From CAYNVS01 sp964400725 (lineage in GTDB: Bacteria; Myxococcota_A; SURF-8; CAYNVS01): a stretch of DNA of 64,000 bases. Below the pieces are notes generated by a model. It had not been told where the DNA came from. It saw nothing but the letters and a program-made list of their open reading frames with translations, and ran no database searches. Positions 63,151-64,000 of the stretch are shown one piece after another. A program made the position numbers and the translations under genes. Location of the stretch: NCBI GenBank assembly GCA_964400725.1, contig CAYNVS010000013.1, forward strand, positions 13,371 through 77,370, written 5' to 3'. Positions within the stretch are counted from its first letter, which is position 1, and each line of letters opens with the position of its first letter.

Positions 63151-64000
63151 TCGGGTTGATGGTGGTTCCGTAACCGCAGCCGTGGCCGGGTTTCTCAACG
63201 CCGCACGGATTGCAAACGCCGAGTTTGATGTCGCTGTATTCCATACAGAAAGAATTGGCCGGGCAGTCGCCCCAAGTGTTGTGCGGATCGTTGCAAATGC
63301 GCATGCACTTGCCGCCCTGACACATCATACTTTCTTTGCAAGTTTTGGTTTGATAGTCGCAAGGCTGACCCAAACCGACCGAGCCGCCGGAGAAGAAGAA
63401 CGCCTGATGCAGGCAGTACATGGTGCCGGTTCCCCAAGCGTCAACGCAGTCGATATTGGCCGGGCAGTCGTCGCGGCTTTCGCATTTGGCCATGCAAAGG
63501 TTGGAGCCGAGGTTCATGCAGCTCTCAACCAGCGGATTGGCGGCGTTCGGGCAATTGATGCAGGAAGCGTCGTTAGTGCAGGACGCGGCGCAGAAACCGT
63601 ATTTATAAGTAGTAAGCGAAGGATTGAGAATGCACTTGGTATTGGCCGGGCAGTCGGCGTCTTTCTGGCATTCCTTATTGCGGTTGGTAAGCGGGTTGCC
63701 TTGGTCGTCGGTGCAGCCCTGCTGGCATATCGCCTGCGGATAGCACAGGCTTACCGCGGTTACGCAGCTATATCCGTCTCCGCATTCGTTTCCGGCGGCG
63801 GTGCAGGAAGGCAGACAGGTTTTCCCCGGTTGATTCGGGGCCTGACGGCAGGTGGTTCCATTCGGGCAGTCGTTCTGAGTGGTGCAGAATTTGCAAGAGA
63901 TTACTTCGCACTTGCCGGCTTTGCAGAATTCGCCTTTATTGGCGTCGCAAGCGTCAAACTGCCGAGATAAATTTAATAGTAAGTTTTTCGGCGCTTTTTG
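61529..64000 (-). CDS. Cys-rich repeat protein (partial, 5' end outside window)
   Basis: The frame is open to the right edge with no convincing start, so at least 823 residues are present; the ATG at 63517 is internal, because Cys-rich coding continues upstream to the edge. The upstream part has EGF-like short Cys units (CDANKGEFC, CPNGTTC, CPANTKC). The C-terminal region holds about five units of about 108 residues, each with 13-14 cysteines, LGIDPSR, GADCV, GKFCG, SFCSPKCNAAGNC and a YCIP motif; the fifth is diverged. Secreted or surface location is inferred, as the N-terminus is not visible. Function unknown. Confidence 0.83.
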   Translation of the reverse strand, partial: QKAPKNLLLNLSRQFDACDANKGEFCKAGKCEVISCKFCTTQNDCPNGTTCRQAPNQPGKTCLPSCTAAGNECGDGYSCVTAVSLCYPQAICQQGCTDDQGNPLTNRNKECQKDADCPANTKCILNPSLTTYKYGFCAASCTNDASCINCPNAANPLVESCMNLGSNLCMAKCESRDDCPANIDCVDAWGTGTMYCLHQAFFFSGGSVGLGQPCDYQTKTCKESMMCQGGKCMRICNDPHNTWGDCPANSFCMEYSDIKLGVCNPCGVEKPGHGCGYGTTINPTKGDCECISGDNARGSACLGIDPARMEVNKRTPCTTAEDCKGDPNYAGADPACIDVGGSKYCAISFCSPFCMADGTCDDLNVAGAEFAWMAYSLDTQCLCIPQEKGTQQAGDACSFGTINGDAGACDLNMTCLGIDPSKLDPGDRDACTEAADCPTSTYAAGADCVDVSGAGKFCGQSFCSPKCNAAGNCDDVTDTRYSWMAYNLSGSCYCIPTGPLGTKKAGESCEFGDLNANAGACGKNLACLGIDPNRLDPGDRTSCAEAADCTAEYIAGADCVEITGAGKFCGESFCSPKCNAAGNCNDVTGTNFNWQPQTVGSDCYCIPVGKVGTKKEAETCEFGDINAGSGDCAANLTCIGIDPSRMEIGNRQSCADETTCDATYQPGADCVAVGTDGNFCGTSYCAPKCNAAGNCNDITNTDYNWYAAEISSACFCLPMPVGTAGAGDVCSFPPFNKAAENCKAGFSCVGGADNNSSCAAAADCADTYGANSDCASNGTKDVCGYSFCSKACTQPSDCTADFGADACCTDNLCAKKEYCPSGK

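Noticed and set aside
61529..63517. Start of the Cys-rich protein at the ATG at 63517
   Set aside because: The same frame stays open and Cys-rich for another 161 codons to the right edge; the ATG is internal, so the gene is called partial.

Overview
The window reads as ordinary chromosome of a mid-GC, Gram-negative, deltaproteobacterium-like organism (Myxococcota or a neighbouring lineage). The basis is the mix of genes rather than any one marker: a sigma54 activator beside a prepilin peptidase, TPR and FHA/DUF4388 proteins, a stand-alone M17 N-terminal domain next to nusB, a DUF164 zinc-ribbon protein, putative beta-barrel outer-membrane proteins, and many large Cys-rich, ASH-repeat and MopE-motif lipoproteins. 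I see no plasmid, phage, CRISPR array or complete insertion sequence. Taxonomy is inference.

Layout. 0-5.5 kb: histidine kinase, sigma54 response regulator, prepilin peptidase and a second histidine kinase in one tight operon. 5.5-8 kb: class IV aminotransferase, rsmG and parA on the minus strand with 4-base overlaps but no parB. 8-17 kb: membrane proteins, an esterase lipoprotein, ssb, TPR and FHA proteins, cmk, a YkgJ-type protein and a double radical SAM protein. 17-23 kb: a collagen-like lipoprotein, tRNA-Arg and a 1650-residue mosaic lipoprotein. 23-31.8 kb: crotonase, plant-type iPGM, an outer-membrane protein, DUF167 and DivIVA proteins, a ferredoxin-nitroreductase, and a ribH-nusB-M17N-small protein-thioesterase operon. 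32-37 kb: lipoproteins and a glutaredoxin/thioredoxin pair. 37-43.6 kb: a C25-type protease lipoprotein, an ASH-repeat lipoprotein and a second radical SAM locus whose two proteins carry degenerate radical SAM parts. 44-47 kb: dnaA and pyrC. 47-51 kb: a 1252-residue Cys-rich lipoprotein. 51-61 kb: Eis-like acetyltransferase, MFS transporter, M18 aminopeptidase, tilS, a beta-barrel protein, a CAU-anticodon tRNA, a zinc-ribbon protein and uridine phosphorylase. 61.5-64 kb: a Cys-rich repeat protein running off the right edge.

Two themes go beyond housekeeping. (1) Three radical SAM-related proteins at two loci each contain a pseudo-radical-SAM portion that lacks the S-adenosylmethionine cluster cysteines but keeps the C-terminal auxiliary-cluster cysteines. 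(2) Five lipoproteins with unrelated passengers (esterase, C25 protease, ASH repeats, Cys-rich repeats, giant mosaic) share a lipid-anchor region followed by a short Asn/Gly-Asp-Glu motif and a long acidic tether, which could be a lineage-specific surface-sorting signal. Three other lipoproteins in the window lack it.
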